From: Molanna angustata
Taxonomy: Eukaryota > Arthropoda > Insecta > Trichoptera > Molannidae
Assembly: GCA_963576475.1 (NCBI GenBank)
Contig: OY754990.1
Location: 15,817,706-15,881,705, forward strand
Direction of reading: 5' to 3'
Length of the DNA: 64,000 bases
Numbering within the stretch: the first letter of the stretch is position 1; each line of letters opens with the position of its first letter. The notes under the pieces were generated by a model. It was not told the DNA's origin. It saw nothing but the letters and a program-made list of their open reading frames with translations, and ran no database searches. The position numbers and the translations under genes are program-made. Below, one piece after another: positions 42,791-53,820 of the stretch.

Positions 42791-43109
42791 CAGTACACCC
42801 CAATAGCAACATGGCGTTTTGCACGTGTGTACCTATGCAATTTGTGTTTGTATGTCAATTTGTCATTGATGCAACATGATTATAGTAAATCTAGACCAGG
42901 GGTCTCCAAACTTTTCAGCTTTAGATCCATAAGTACTGGTTAGTTCCTAACCAAAACTGTTTTAATTTTCCCGACATTATCTATGATTTCATCTTCCGTT
43001 GGCAAAATTAGATTATTTAAATAAATTTTCTCGAGGACTGTTTTCTGTTTTAGGTACTACTTACTTGTGTGAGAATACATTCTCTAAAATAAACACATAC
43101 ATAATTATC

Positions 43110-43890
43110 TGTCGCGGACCTTATTGATGACACTGATCATTAGCTATTGCGTGCCTTATTGATGACATCATTATCTGTCGCGGGCCTTATTGATGACACT
43201 GATCATTAGCTATTGCGTGCCTTATTGATGACACTAGTCATTGTCTGTCGCGAGCCTTATTGATGACACTGATCATTAGCTATTGCTAGCCTTATTGATG
43301 ACACTAGTCATTATCTGTCGCGGGCCTTATTTATGACACTACTCGACTGCCGTAGCACAGTTGGTAAGCCGTTCGTTTTCTGTGCGGGCGTCCTGGGTTC
43401 GATTCCCAGCAGAGGAAAAATTTATTTAAATTCATTTCTCATGCAAATATTGCTTATCTGGGCTGGAAACACTGGTTAGTTGGAAGAAATTTCCATACGG
43501 TAATAAACTCGCCACTAGCCCACGATGCAAGGAAATGTTCATTATTATTATTATCTGTCGCGGGCCTTATTGATGACACTTTTCATTATCTGTCGCGGGC
43601 CTTATTGATGACACTAGTCATTATCTGTCGCAGGCCTTATTGATGACACTAGTCATTATCTGTTGCAGGCCTTATTGATGACACTAGTCATTTTCTGTTG
43701 CAGGCCTTATTGATGACACTGGTCATTTGCTGTCGCCGGCCTTATTGATGACACTGGTCATTTGCTGTCGCCGGCCTTATTGATGACACTGGTCATTTGC
43801 TGTCGCCGGCCTTATTGATGACACTTGTCATTATCTGTTGCGGGCCTTATTGATGACACTGATTATTAGCTATCGCGGGCCAGATTTATG
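43110..43890. repeat. 35-bp minisatellite within the hAT element
   Basis: Units read TATTGATGACACTAGTCATT, ATCTGTCGCGGGCCT, with variants GGTCATTTGCTGTCGCC and GATCATTAGCTATTGCG. There are about 16 units, split by the SINE at 43344-43552. The GCGGGCC motif also occurs in the hAT terminus (GGCTCGCGGGCCGTAG), so the minisatellite probably grew out of terminal sequence. Confidence 0.9.
43344..43552 (+). mobile_element. tRNA-derived SINE family 1, full length
   Basis: Head: GACTGCCGTAGCACAGTTGG (A box) and GGGTTCGATTCCCAGC (B box). Body with GCTGGAAACACTGGTTAGTT. Its 3' end GGAAGAAATTTCCATACGGT then AATAAACTCGCC matches the LINE 3' tail at 6300 and 10395. Ends in (ATT)n. Inserted in the minisatellite. 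Confidence 0.88.
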
Positions 43891-43998
43891 ACATTGATGA
43901 ACCGGATTTGGCTCGCGGGCCGTAGTTTACTGACTCCCGATCTTGACAAATCTCACAATATTATATAGTAAACCATAGATTAATATTGGATTACATGT

Positions 43999-46542
43999 AC
44001 TTAATGTAGGTGAGTATCTCTACATATTATTATACCTACATACATATTATGTCTGTATACAAACATAGACGAGACATTGCCTGTGTAGTATGTACAGCAG
44101 AGATAGAATTATACATATCTATAATATATAACCTACCTACAAAACTTTCAAAAGAAATCTGAAGCATCAACTTCTTACAATAATAACATCTTGATTCTAT
44201 CTCCTTATACACTTAATGTAGGTGAGTATCTCTACATATTATTATACCTACATACATATTATGTCTGTATACAAACATAGACGAGACATTGCCTGTGTAG
44301 TATGTACAGCAGAGATAGAATTATACATATCTATAATATATAACCTACCTACAAAACTTTCAAAAGAAATCTGAAGCATCAACTTCTTACAATAATAACA
44401 TCTTGATTCTATCTCCTTATACACTTAATGTAGGTGAGTATCTCTACATATTATTATACCTACATACATATTATGTCTGTATACAAACATAGACGAGACA
44501 TTGCCTGTGTAGTATGTACAGCAGAGATAGAATTATACATATCTATAATATATAACCTACCTACAAAACTTTCAAAAGAAATCTGAAGCATCAACTTCTT
44601 ACAATAATAACATCTTGATTCTATCTCCTTATACACTTAATGTAGGTGAGTATCTCTACATATTATTATACCTACATACATATTATGTCTGTATACAAAC
44701 ATAGACGAGACATTGCCTGTGTAGTATGTACAGCAGAGATAGAATTATACATATCTATAATATATAACCTACCTACAAAACTTTCAAAAGAAATCTGAAG
44801 CATCAACTTCTTACAATAATAACATCTTGATTCTATCTCCTTATACACTTAATGTAGGTGAGTATCTCTACATATTATTATACCTACATACATATTATGT
44901 CTGTATACAAACATAGACGAGACATTGCCTGTGTAGTATGTACAGCAGAGATAGAATTATACATATCTATAATATATAACCTACCTACAAAACTTTCAAA
45001 AGAAATCTGAAGCATCAACTTCTTACAATAATAACATCTTGATTCTATCTCCTTATACACTTAATGTAGGTGAGTATCTCTACATATTATTATACCTACA
45101 TACATATTATGTCTGTATACAAACATAGACGAGACATTGCCTGTGTAGTATGTACAGCAGAGATAGAATTATACATATCTATAATATATAACCTACCTAC
45201 AAAACTTTCAAAAGAAATCTGAAGCATCAACTTCTTACAATAATAACATCTTGATTCTATCTCCTTATACACTTAATGTAGGTGAGTATCTCTACATATT
45301 ATTATACCTACATACATATTATGTCTGTATACAAACATAGACGAGACATTGCCTGTGTAGTATGTACAGCAGAGATAGAATTATACATATCTATAATATA
45401 TAACCTACCTACAAAACTTTCAAAAGAAATCTGAAGCATCAACTTCTTACAATAATAACATCTTGATTCTATCTCCTTATACACTTAATGTAGGTGAGTA
45501 TCTCTACATATTATTATACCTACATACATATTATGTCTGTATACAAACATAGACGAGACATTGCCTGTGTAGTATGTACAGCAGAGATAGAATTATACAT
45601 ATCTATAATATATAACCTACCTACAAAACTTTCAAAAGAAATCTGAAGCATCAACTTCTTACAATAATAACATCTTGATTCTATCTCCTTATACACTTAA
45701 TGTAGGTGAGTATCTCTACATATTATTATACCTACATACATATTATGTCTGTATACAAACATAGACGAGACATTGCCTGTGTAGTATGTACAGCAGAGAT
45801 AGAATTATACATATCTATAATATATAACCTACCTACAAAACTTTCAAAAGAAATCTGAAGCATCAACTTCTTACAATAATAACATCTTGATTCTATCTCC
45901 TTATACACTTAATGTAGGTGAGTATCTCTACATATTATTATACCTACATACATATTATGTCTGTATACAAACATAGACGAGACATTGCCTGTGTAGTATG
46001 TACAGCAGAGATAGAATTATACATATCTATAATATATAACCTACCTACAAAACTTTCAAAAGAAATCTGAAGCATCAACTTCTTACAATAATAACATCTT
46101 GATTCTATCTCCTTATACACTTAATGTAGGTGAGTATCTCTACATATTATTATACCTACATACATATTATGTCTGTATACAAACATAGACGAGACATTGC
46201 CTGTGTAGTATGTACAGCAGAGATAGAATTATACATATCTATAATATATAACCTACCTACAAAACTTTCAAAAGAAATCTGAAGCATCAACTTCTTACAA
46301 TAATAACATCTTGATTCTATCTCCTTATACACTTAATGTAGGTGAGTATCTCTACATATTATTATACCTACATACATATTATGTCTGTATACAAACATAG
46401 ACGAGACATTGCCTGTGTAGTATGTACAGCAGAGATAGAATTATACATATCTATAATATATAACCTACCTACAAAACTTTCAAAAGAAATCTGAAGCATC
46501 AACTTCTTACAATAATAACATCTTGATTCTATCTCCTTATAC
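43999..46542. repeat. 212-bp satellite, 12 near-identical tandem copies
   Basis: ACTTAATGTAGGTGAGTATC starts at 43999 and every 212 bp to 46331, giving exactly 12 units. I saw no differences among the interior units. Each unit contains AGAGATAGAAT and, about 80 bp on, ATTCTATCTCC, an inverted pair that could form a stem, and begins with TGTAG...CTACA. There are no ORFs of note. The first unit joins unique sequence at ATTACATGT; the last ends TCTCCTTATA. Confidence 0.95.
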
Positions 46543-46583
46543 CTTAACTCCTTGGTACCTCTTTTCTTCACCTCTACCCATAT

Positions 46584-47144
46584 TTTACTCCTCACTAACC
46601 CAAGGGGATATAGTGGGCAGTTTGATGATTTTGCAATTTTTAAGGGTACTTTTTTATTGCAGATTATCAACTAGTATCATGCTGAGATTGTATTCTGAAA
46701 ATATCATCACAATGTATCTGTGTGTGTGTGCTATGTACGACGTGTTTATTTTACTTTATCGATTATAGACTAAAGTACTCATCCGATTATTTTCAAATTT
46801 TGCAAATATGTATATCTAATACTCGCTTAGACCCCATTAGATTTTAAAGGATATCTGAAGAGTGTGTCTTAATTTTTTTAACCATCAAATATTTCAAAGT
46901 GACCCCAAGCTCAGGAAACTTAAACTATGAAATTTTTATTATCAAATTAGTAAAAAGGCACATCACTTTGATAAAATGACATTGAAGATTTATCAAGTTT
47001 TCGTAATAAAATATTTAAATAAAAAGTAATGTAACAAACTAATTTCATGAAAATAATGCTGGATATTTTCCGTGCAAAATTTGAATACTTTATACTATAG
47101 AATGACTTGTTAGTGAAGAGTTTAGAGTTGGCCACAACCCACTC
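46584..47144 (+). repeat. Interspersed repeat family A, copy 3
   Basis: Full length: TTTTACTCCTCACTAACCCA at the start and GTTGGCCACAACCCAC at the end. It starts 42 bp after the 212-bp array. Confidence 0.75.
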
Positions 47145-47726
47145 GTTTATATATGTATTCTTTTAATTATTGTTACTCGTAATTGAATGTATTATAAAAA
47201 TAAAACTATGAATATGTGAATATTTGTTGATGGACAATTTCAGGTATATTTGGCTGATTAGATCCTAGTTTTCTATTTTTAATTTTAAAGAGATGTTGAT
47301 TTATTTATTTTTGCCTTTTATTAGAACTAAATTCTATTAGTCCCTATCTCAAAAACTAGAGCTGATAGAAAAAATCTGCTGCCAGTTTTAGAATCAGCAC
47401 ATCACTTATATCTAAAATCAGTTCTTAGATCTCAGGCACCAAAAAAAAATTAATTTTGTTGGTCTGTGTTATTAATCTGGAATATGAAATGAATAAAAAC
47501 ACCAAAATTATACTAGCCTTAGCCCTTTTAACATCAAGTAATATTTTCATACAACACTAAAACATATACCTACTTGCACATCTACATACATATATTACTT
47601 CAACCTACCACTAATTCTTATATAAAAATTAACTAACACTATGACGAATATAAAATAATAGAACTGATTTATATAACGCTACTCTGGGACAGGCATAGCC
47701 TAATAGAGTAGTCTAATCCACATATT
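47145..47726. other. Unassigned AT-rich interval
   Basis: Nothing recognised. Confidence 0.45.
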
Positions 47727-48739
47727 ACTAGTTGCATGTAACACATGAGATCCAACTGTCGATAGCGATAGTATGTATAGTTGAAGAATATGTACCAAAC
47801 TATAAACCCATAGATACAAATTATTGAATATTTTCAGATATTTTGTTTTCTATACAACATATGTAGGTATGTATGTCAAGATAGGATAGTATGGAGGAAG
47901 ATCCTTTTTCCTACCCAGAATATGCAAATAGCATGATGGTATGTATGTATGTTTGGAGATGAAGTATCAAACTATTAAGTCTTCTTACATATTGTGTATA
48001 GGCGACTGCCATACAAAATGTATAAAGCGATGTCGTCACTAAATTCAATTTTTAAAAAAATTGTTAAAAAAAATTGAGATTTTCTACTACAATGTTAATA
48101 TTTTTTATAGAAAATTAAATTATCTAGTTGGGGTGTTTCGGTTTTTTTCGATAATTGTAAAAGTTTTGGAAATATAGGCAGTTAAACTCATAAATTTATC
48201 ATAAAAAAAATATTTTTCTTAATAAAAAATGTTTGAGAAACCCTGGAATTTTTTTGAAAAAACTAATTTGAGATTTTGTATTTGTCTATGTTTGTACCAA
48301 TTTTCAGCGTTCTACCGTTTATGGTTTCTGAGATATATGGAAAAATAAAATAAAAATTCAAAAGTTGATAACCCCTGACTGAAACAAAAATTCAAAATTC
48401 CGAGTATAAAAGTTTTGTAGGCCTGTAACTGTTTATATATTCTGAAATTTTAGGCTCTGTAAATTGAGCGGATCAAAAGTTATAAGGGGGGAACGGACAC
48501 ACACACAGACACACAGACACACACACACACAGACACACGAAATGTTCTACTCCGAATTCTGAGTAAATCCGTGTATGGAACATATATGCTGCGAAGCCTC
48601 TAAGTTGGTGTTTTTTGACTTCAAAGTTGGAAAAGCCGTGAAAAAAGTAGACCTCTCCATACAATTCTCGCGTATTCTGGCTTGATACATTGTCGATATG
48701 TTAAGAGAACAAAGTTCTCCTGAACAAAGTTCTCCTGAA
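47727..48739 (-). mobile_element. Helitron/HINE-like copy 3, 5' end truncated
   Basis: On the minus strand it ends ATCGACAGTTGGATCTCATG, TGTTACATGCAACTAGT. The 5' end lacks TCCAACTGTCGAT: it stops in a duplicated AACAAAGTTCTCCTGAA, where a foldback element begins. The microsatellite is shorter than in copies 1 and 2. Confidence 0.75.
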
Positions 48740-49041
48740 TTCCTTATTTCATTTAGAATCTACCCTGTAAATTTCATTTTCCTATTCCTACGGGATCATA
48801 CTTAAAAACGGTTTGAAAGTACGAGAGGTAGATTCTTACGTAGTGAAATTTTGAAACATTAAATTTATCATTCTAATACATGTATTACTCGTAGAATAAT
48901 AAATGATTATTTTTGTATGGAAATGTGTGTATTTCATTACGTGAGATATCGGTCTCACGTACTTTTAAACCGTTTTTAAGTATGACCCCATAGGAATAGG
49001 AAAATGAAATTTACTGGATAGGTACTAGATGAAATAAGGAA
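48740..49041. mobile_element. Foldback MITE with ~85-bp inverted arms
   Basis: TTCCTTATTTCAT...TTTCATTTTCCTATTCCTA with CATACTTAAAAACGGTTT on the left returns inverted as AAACCGTTTTTAAGTATG ... TAGGAATAGGAAAATGAAA ... GATGAAATAAGGAA on the right, with a ~120-bp AT-rich centre. It is noncoding and joins the broken end of Helitron copy 3. Confidence 0.75.
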
Positions 49042-49214
49042 GTTTTTGAAAAATGTTTGGGAAATTTTTTTTATGTGACCTTCTATTTTTAAATCACCCT
49101 CAAAAATTTTTGTCAATTTTCTGAATTGACTATTTTTGAGATACAACATTTTTTTTCAAGATATGGTATCAAATTGGGTAAAACAAATTATTACATCTAA
49201 AAGGTAAAATATTC

Positions 49215-49436
49215 AACAATTTTGAAAAAAATAATAAAGGGTGTATCTCAATAAATAGCGTCTCTGTGACTAATTATGTCGTGACAGTCGGAGTTTTTCG
49301 AAAAAATTCGAAAAAAATTATAACTCGAAAAGGACAAAAAATTGTAGAACATACATTGAGGTTTTTGGATAGCCCTAGGGGTCCTCTATCTCTGGTTTAC
49401 CGATTAACCATACTTTTTGGGACACCCTGTATATAC
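49215..49436. mobile_element. Possible small TIR element (GGGTGTCCC-type ends)
   Basis: The left AAAGGGTGTATCTCAATAAA and the inverted right end ACAGGGTGTCCCAAAAAG share AGGGTGT at the ends, a terminus common in insect MITEs. The TSD was not resolved. The 68-codon ORF inside has no recognised domain. Confidence 0.35.
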
Positions 49437-49639
49437 AATTTCGCACATCATTCACAAAATATCTCACCATAATATGTACGTACAAATTCCTAATGTATCT
49501 AAACATACTACAATAACTTCAGCGACAACCTGTAATTGGCTTTATTATTAATCAAATTATCTTTATGTTATATAATTTATTATATGCTGTATGTTGTCCT
49601 TTAAATAAATAAATAAATGCCTTTATTGAATTCCTTTAT

Positions 49640-49717
49640 CACGTAAGTGATCCTGTAAACCAGCCGATGACAGGTCGTAAGCCCTGTAGGTGCCTGAGTT
49701 CCTGGTTCTTCTATAAT
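49640..49717 (-). repeat. Family D fragment
   Basis: CCAGCCGATGACAGGTCGTA followed by GCCCTGTAGGTGCC matches the 3' portion of the family D copies at 8026 (reverse) and 63458. Confidence 0.6.
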
Positions 49718-49727
49718 AATAATATCC

Positions 49728-50712
49728 TTTTTGAAATATTTGACAGTAAAAAAACTGAGAAGCACTATTCAGATATCATGTAAAATTTAATGGGGTCTAA
49801 GCGAGTATTAGATATATATATTTGCAAAATTTGAAAATAATCGAATGAGAACTTTAGTCTATAATCGATAAAGTAAATTAAACACGTCGTACATAGTACA
49901 TAGCACACACACACAGATACATTGTGATGAAACTTTCAGAATACAATCTAACATGATTTTCTTCTTCTAGTTCGATAGCGCTACAGCCCAAGTCGAGCCT
50001 TGGCCTCCTTCAACTTCTGCCTCCAACCCCGTCTGTCCTCAGCTGCCGTCCTCCAGTTTGTAATGCTTAGGAGCTGTACCGCATCCCTCCTCACCTCGTC
50101 CTGCCATCGCAACCTGGGTCTTCCTATCTTCCTTTTTCCTCCTGGATGATCAGTCATAATTCTCTTGGGAATTCGCATATTTGGCATTCTCTGAACATGT
50201 CCAGCCCATCTCAATCTCGATAGACTTATATATGTTGAGATACTGGGTGTTTCATATATTCTGGACAGTTCATCGTTTTGCCTTATACGCCACTCTTCCC
50301 CATCCTTCACTGGTCCACATATGCGGCGGAGAACTTTCCTCTCAAATATATCCAAAGCTCCATCAGATTTTATTGTAAGTGTCAACGTCTCGCACCCATA
50401 TGTAACCACCGTCCTTATAATTGTCTTGTATAGGATAATTTTGGTTTTCCTATGGACGTTTCGAGATTTAAACACTGGCACCAAGGAGAAATATGTCCTG
50501 TTACCTGCTGAGATTCTTTAATATATAGGTGACTCAAAATACACCAAAACAGTAAATTAATAATTAAAAAACAATAAATTCAAAAATAAAAAAAAACAAT
50601 AGACGTAAACAATCTAACATGATACTAGTTGATAATCTACAATAAACAAAAAATAAGCTCATAAATTACGATTCACGTTTTACCCCTCACCCCTTAGGGT
50701 ACCTAGTGAGTA
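49728..50712 (-). repeat. Family A, copy 6, interrupted by an RTE element
   Basis: 49728-49957 and 50609-50712 are the two halves of a family A element on the minus strand (ATTTGACAGT..., then TGATACTAGTTGATAATCT and ACCCCTTAGGGTACCTAGTG). The break carries a 15-bp target duplication around an RTE LINE. Confidence 0.7.
49958..50608 (-). pseudogene. RTE-BovB-like LINE, 5'-truncated, 15-bp TSD
   Basis: The best RTE C-terminus here: an open frame of 167 codons with KTKIILYKTIIRTVVTYGCE, then TLTLTIKSDGALDIFERKVL, RRICGPVKDGEEWRIRQNDE, SRLRWAGHVQRMP, KIGRPRLRWQDEVRRDA and AAEDRRGWRQKLKEAKARLG. The 3' end has AGCGCTATCGAACTAGAAGA-type sequence. TSD ACAATCTAACATGAT lies at 49943-49957 and 50609-50623, perfect over 15 bp. 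No RT palm is present. Relatively recent, since the frame is intact. Confidence 0.88.
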
Positions 50713-50754
50713 TTTTTTTAATTTAAATAATTTTTAATTTTTAATATTTTTTTA

Positions 50755-50990
50755 ATTTAAATAATGCGGATAAGATTGGATTGAGAGGCCGGGGCCGCCC
50801 AAGAAAGGGATGGCACGACCATGTGAATGATATTTTGAAAGACGGAAATGTTAGAAGCGTGAACAACAGACGAACATGTATAAGACGATGTATGAATGTT
50901 GTCGAGGCGATGAATGTACATATGTCAAGATAGAAGTAAGTGGCGTTCGGTTCTCTCTGCCTACCCCGTAAGGGACATGACGTGATGGTA
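50755..50990 (+). pseudogene. RTE-like LINE C-terminal fragment
   Basis: ADKIGLRGRGRPRKGWHDHV, then NDILKDGNVRSVNNRRTCIR, then RCMNVVEAMNV, close to 13568-13872. The 3' UTR CTACCCCGTAAGGGACATGA is followed by GTGATGGTATGTATG. Confidence 0.8.
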
Positions 50991-51499
50991 TGTATGTAAA
51001 TAATTCTTGAATAAAATTTCTTCTGCATCCACCAATTTACTCCTATCCTTCATGACACCCCACTATTCCACATTACTTAAAAAAACGGCACTTACAGGAT
51101 TTTAAAACACAATAAAACACTAAACACTATTTAAAATTCACAATTTGATGTTTATGAACAATTAAATCCTAGCGTTATTGATTTTAAAGCAAATATTAAA
51201 CATTCCTTTTTTATAAAATAACCTATTTATCAGAGTTTACACCTTATTTATGAGACACAACTTATCTGGTGGACCGCTGGTAGCGGAATGGATGACTGTA
51301 GAAGAAGCTAATGACCAAGTACCTGCGGTGTTACGTAATCTCTTCTATCAGCAAAGAATTATAATTCAATATATTATTATCTATGGACAGTAACAATATA
51401 TGTAGGTACTTTGTACCTACTATACAAACAAACAGTATGAGTGTGGGAATTCATTACAAAATATCAGAAAACATAGAGTTTACCGTAAGTAGGGCGTCC

Positions 51500-51815
51500 A
51501 ATACAAATATTCGAAATATTCGATATTCGAAATATTCGATATTCGAAATATTCGATATTCGAAATATTAGGTATTCGAAATATTCGGTATTCGAAATATT
51601 CGGTATTCGAAAAATTCAAAATATTTGATATTCGGAACATTCGATATTCGGTATTCAAAATGTTCGACACTTTTTTTGTAAAATCATCGTATTCGGGTTC
51701 GGGTATAAAATCATCGTATTCGAAATATTAGGTATTCGAAATATTCGGTATTCGAAAAATTCAAAATATTTGATATTCGAAACATTCGATATTCGGTATT
51801 CAAAATGTTCGACAC
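51500..51815. repeat. ATATTCGA-type simple repeat, duplicated block
   Basis: Interlocking ATATTCGAAATATTCG/GGTATTCGAA units at 51504-51665. The block from TTAGGTATTCGAAATATTCG through GGTATTCAAAATGTTCGACA repeats at about 51726-51815, so a segment of the array was duplicated with its flank. Weak echoes (GAATATTGAG) continue to 52560. Confidence 0.85.
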
Positions 51816-51837
51816 TCTTTTATAAAATCATCGTATT

Positions 51838-52018
51838 CGGGTGTTCCTTAAGAGTCGGGTAATCGAAAATACAACAGGCAACAATAACATCTCACATTCT
51901 GAATATAGTGGTTTTTTAGGTGAGATAGGACTGGTGCATTAGGGATATACGCACTTCTCGTGCTTCCTTTTATAAGTCCGTTCATTTCACCCCCGCACAC
52001 CGGTCGCTTGTAATCCCA
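51838..52018 (+). repeat. Interspersed repeat family E, copy 3
   Basis: AAGAGTCGGGTAATCGAAAA, TACAACAGGCAACAATAACA, then TTCCTTTTATAAGTCCG and CACCGGTCGCTTGTAATCCC. Confidence 0.65.
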
Positions 52019-52019
52019 C

Positions 52020-52021
52020 AT

Positions 52022-52068
<47 letters not shown>
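52020..52068. repeat. (TTTA)n microsatellite
   Basis: Twelve tandem TTTA units between family E and the SINE; possibly the SINE's tail-side target or tail. Confidence 0.95.
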
Positions 52069-52069
<1 letters not shown>

Positions 52070-52070
52070 T

Positions 52071-52283
52071 ATTGCTTCTCGGGCAACTAACAGGTACTAT
52101 GTCAAATATTAATTTAACACGCACCCAATAACAAGTTGCCACATTCTGGAGACTTATAATATTAATCGTCTCACAGATCCAGACTGAAAACACAATTAAA
52201 AACTGTGTCTCCACCGGGAATCGAACCCGGGACCTTTGGATCAGCAGTCAGTTACCTAACCAACTGAGCCATGAAGGCCGACA
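52071..52283 (-). mobile_element. tRNA-derived SINE family 2, full length
   Basis: On the minus strand: GGCCTTCATGGCTCAGTTGG (A box), CCGGGTTCGATTCCCGG (B box), body with GTCTGGATCTGTGAGACGAT and TGACATAGTACCTGTTAGTT. This is the best preserved of the three copies, and its tRNA-like head is close to a real tRNA but is followed by the SINE body. Confidence 0.88.
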
Positions 52284-52739
52284 ATTTGTGGCATATATGT
52301 AGAAGGTACATTGTGGCATATATGTAGAAGGTACTTGTAAGAAAATATGAGTCAATTTTTGAAGAATTCAATATTCGAATAGATAGTTTATTAATAAAAT
52401 TAGAGTTCATAAGGTACGATTCGAATATTGAGTATTAGAAATATTCGTCCTTTTTAAAATAATAAATATACAATTTTCGAAAAATTCGATTAAAAGAAAA
52501 ATAGCCATTATTGTAAGTAAGGTGTCCAATTTGACAATTCGAATATTCATTTATACAACTATGTAGGTACCATGCAGCATCACTAATATTCTTATAAGTA
52601 TAGGAATTAAATATTTTAACGATGTTCCCTTAAATATACGAAAATCCGAACCGTACGACAATATATTAAACAGGATTATGGCACTCAGTTCTCTATGCCT
52701 GCCTCAAAGGGTAACACGGCGTGATGGTATTTATAATGC
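52284..52739. other. Unassigned AT-rich interval ending in an RTE tail
   Basis: Short ATTCGAATATT echoes. At 52690-52735 GCCTGCCTCAAAGGGTAACA, CGGCGTGATGGTAT is an RTE-like 3' tail. Confidence 0.45.
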
Positions 52740-53404
52740 TTTTATTTTTCCATGTGTTGTATAAAATTTTACCGTCCGCCTGTCAAGGTTTTGGGAAAAT
52801 CGAAATAACGGAACTAAACAACGGATATAAAGTTAAATTAATTAATGACTTAATAAGAAAAAAGAAAAAGAAAAACCTTCTCAGAAACATAGCCCCTGGA
52901 TTAACTATAAAATCTTTAAAATCAGATAAATGGATTAAATTAGCATACATAGGAAATTCGTCCGTAAAAGCAGGTAACGTTATTAAAAAATCAGGGAAAA
53001 ATATAGCTTTTTATAATCCAAAAACATTAGGCAAAATGCTCATTAACAATAAAGATAAAATAGACCCCATTGAAAATAACGGTATATATTCTTTAGCATG
53101 TGGTTCCTGTCCAAGTGTATACATCGGCCAAACGGGAAGACAATTTAAGATCCGTATTAATGAACATTTACGTTGTAAAAGACTTAATCAGGACTCATCC
53201 AACTTTGCTGCACATCTTAACGAGTTTGGTCATGACTTCTCCATCGATAGTAATACCAAAATTTTACATATTAACCCTAAAGGTAAAAAACTAGATCGTT
53301 TGGAGATCTTAGAAATAAATCGTTTGAAATGTGATAACAGCAAAACTTTGATAAATTTACAGACAGACTTCTCCCCTTCACCGTTATTAAAACCGATATT
53401 TTAA
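52740..53404 (+). pseudogene. Penelope-like retroelement C-terminus with GIY-YIG endonuclease
   Basis: This encodes the endonuclease half of a Penelope-like element polyprotein. In the 227-codon ORF (reported start 52721, the first 10 codons belong to a LINE tail) the nuclease begins ENNGIYSLACGSC and continues PSVYIGQTGRQFKIRINEHL: GIY at 121-123, YIG at 134-136, the conserved Arg at 140-145, and the late catalytic-type Glu in KKLDRLEILEINRL. Two Cys (127, 130) and His 164 and 171 form the C-x2-C-x33-H-x6-H pattern typical of EN-containing Penelope elements. The upstream NIAFYNPKTLGKMLINNKDK is the usual linker. The RT domain is missing, so it is 5'-truncated, but this part is free of stops. 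Confidence 0.9.
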
Positions 53405-53820
53405 ACAATCTACATTATATGCAGTTAATGTGGGGTTATTCCAACACTTATCCTTTATTGTTTGTTTACTTTCGATATAAAGAATTTTACTGCCGGCCAC
53501 TCTCTTTGTTTCAGATACCTGCACACATTTGGTCTTCACTACATGGATACACAACCTCTGGATACTCAATAATATTTATATTTCTTATAATTCGTTTCTA
53601 TATTGTATAATGTAAAATCAGTTTTTTCTTTCTACTTCAACATTACTAAACTTTGTATACATCACACATATTTACCATACTGTTTTGTTTGCCAGTTTTC
53701 TTCATCAGTTCTTTCTGGCAATACTAATCGAACTGATAGAACTTTACAAAAAAAAAAAAAAAGGTTGTGTACCAATATTTCAGTCATATCTATTTAAACT
53801 CTGTTTACTTTCATTTTCGC

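Larger units (their letters stand above)
42897..43939. mobile_element. hAT-type element whose interior became a minisatellite
   Basis: The left end is CAGGGGTCTCCAAACTTTTC; the right end inverted reads CGGGAGTCAGTAAACTACGG, giving a diverged TIR. The flanks are ATCTAGAC (42889-42896) and ATCTTGAC (43940-43947), an 8-bp TSD with one mismatch. The interior at 43110-43340 and 43553-43890 is a ~35-bp minisatellite, itself interrupted by a SINE. There is no transposase. Confidence 0.8.

Noticed and set aside
43999..46542. Regularly spaced direct repeats resembling a CRISPR array
   Set aside because: Units are 212 bp and identical throughout with no spacers, in a eukaryotic genome. The 49-bp array at 58013-58306 fails for the same reason.
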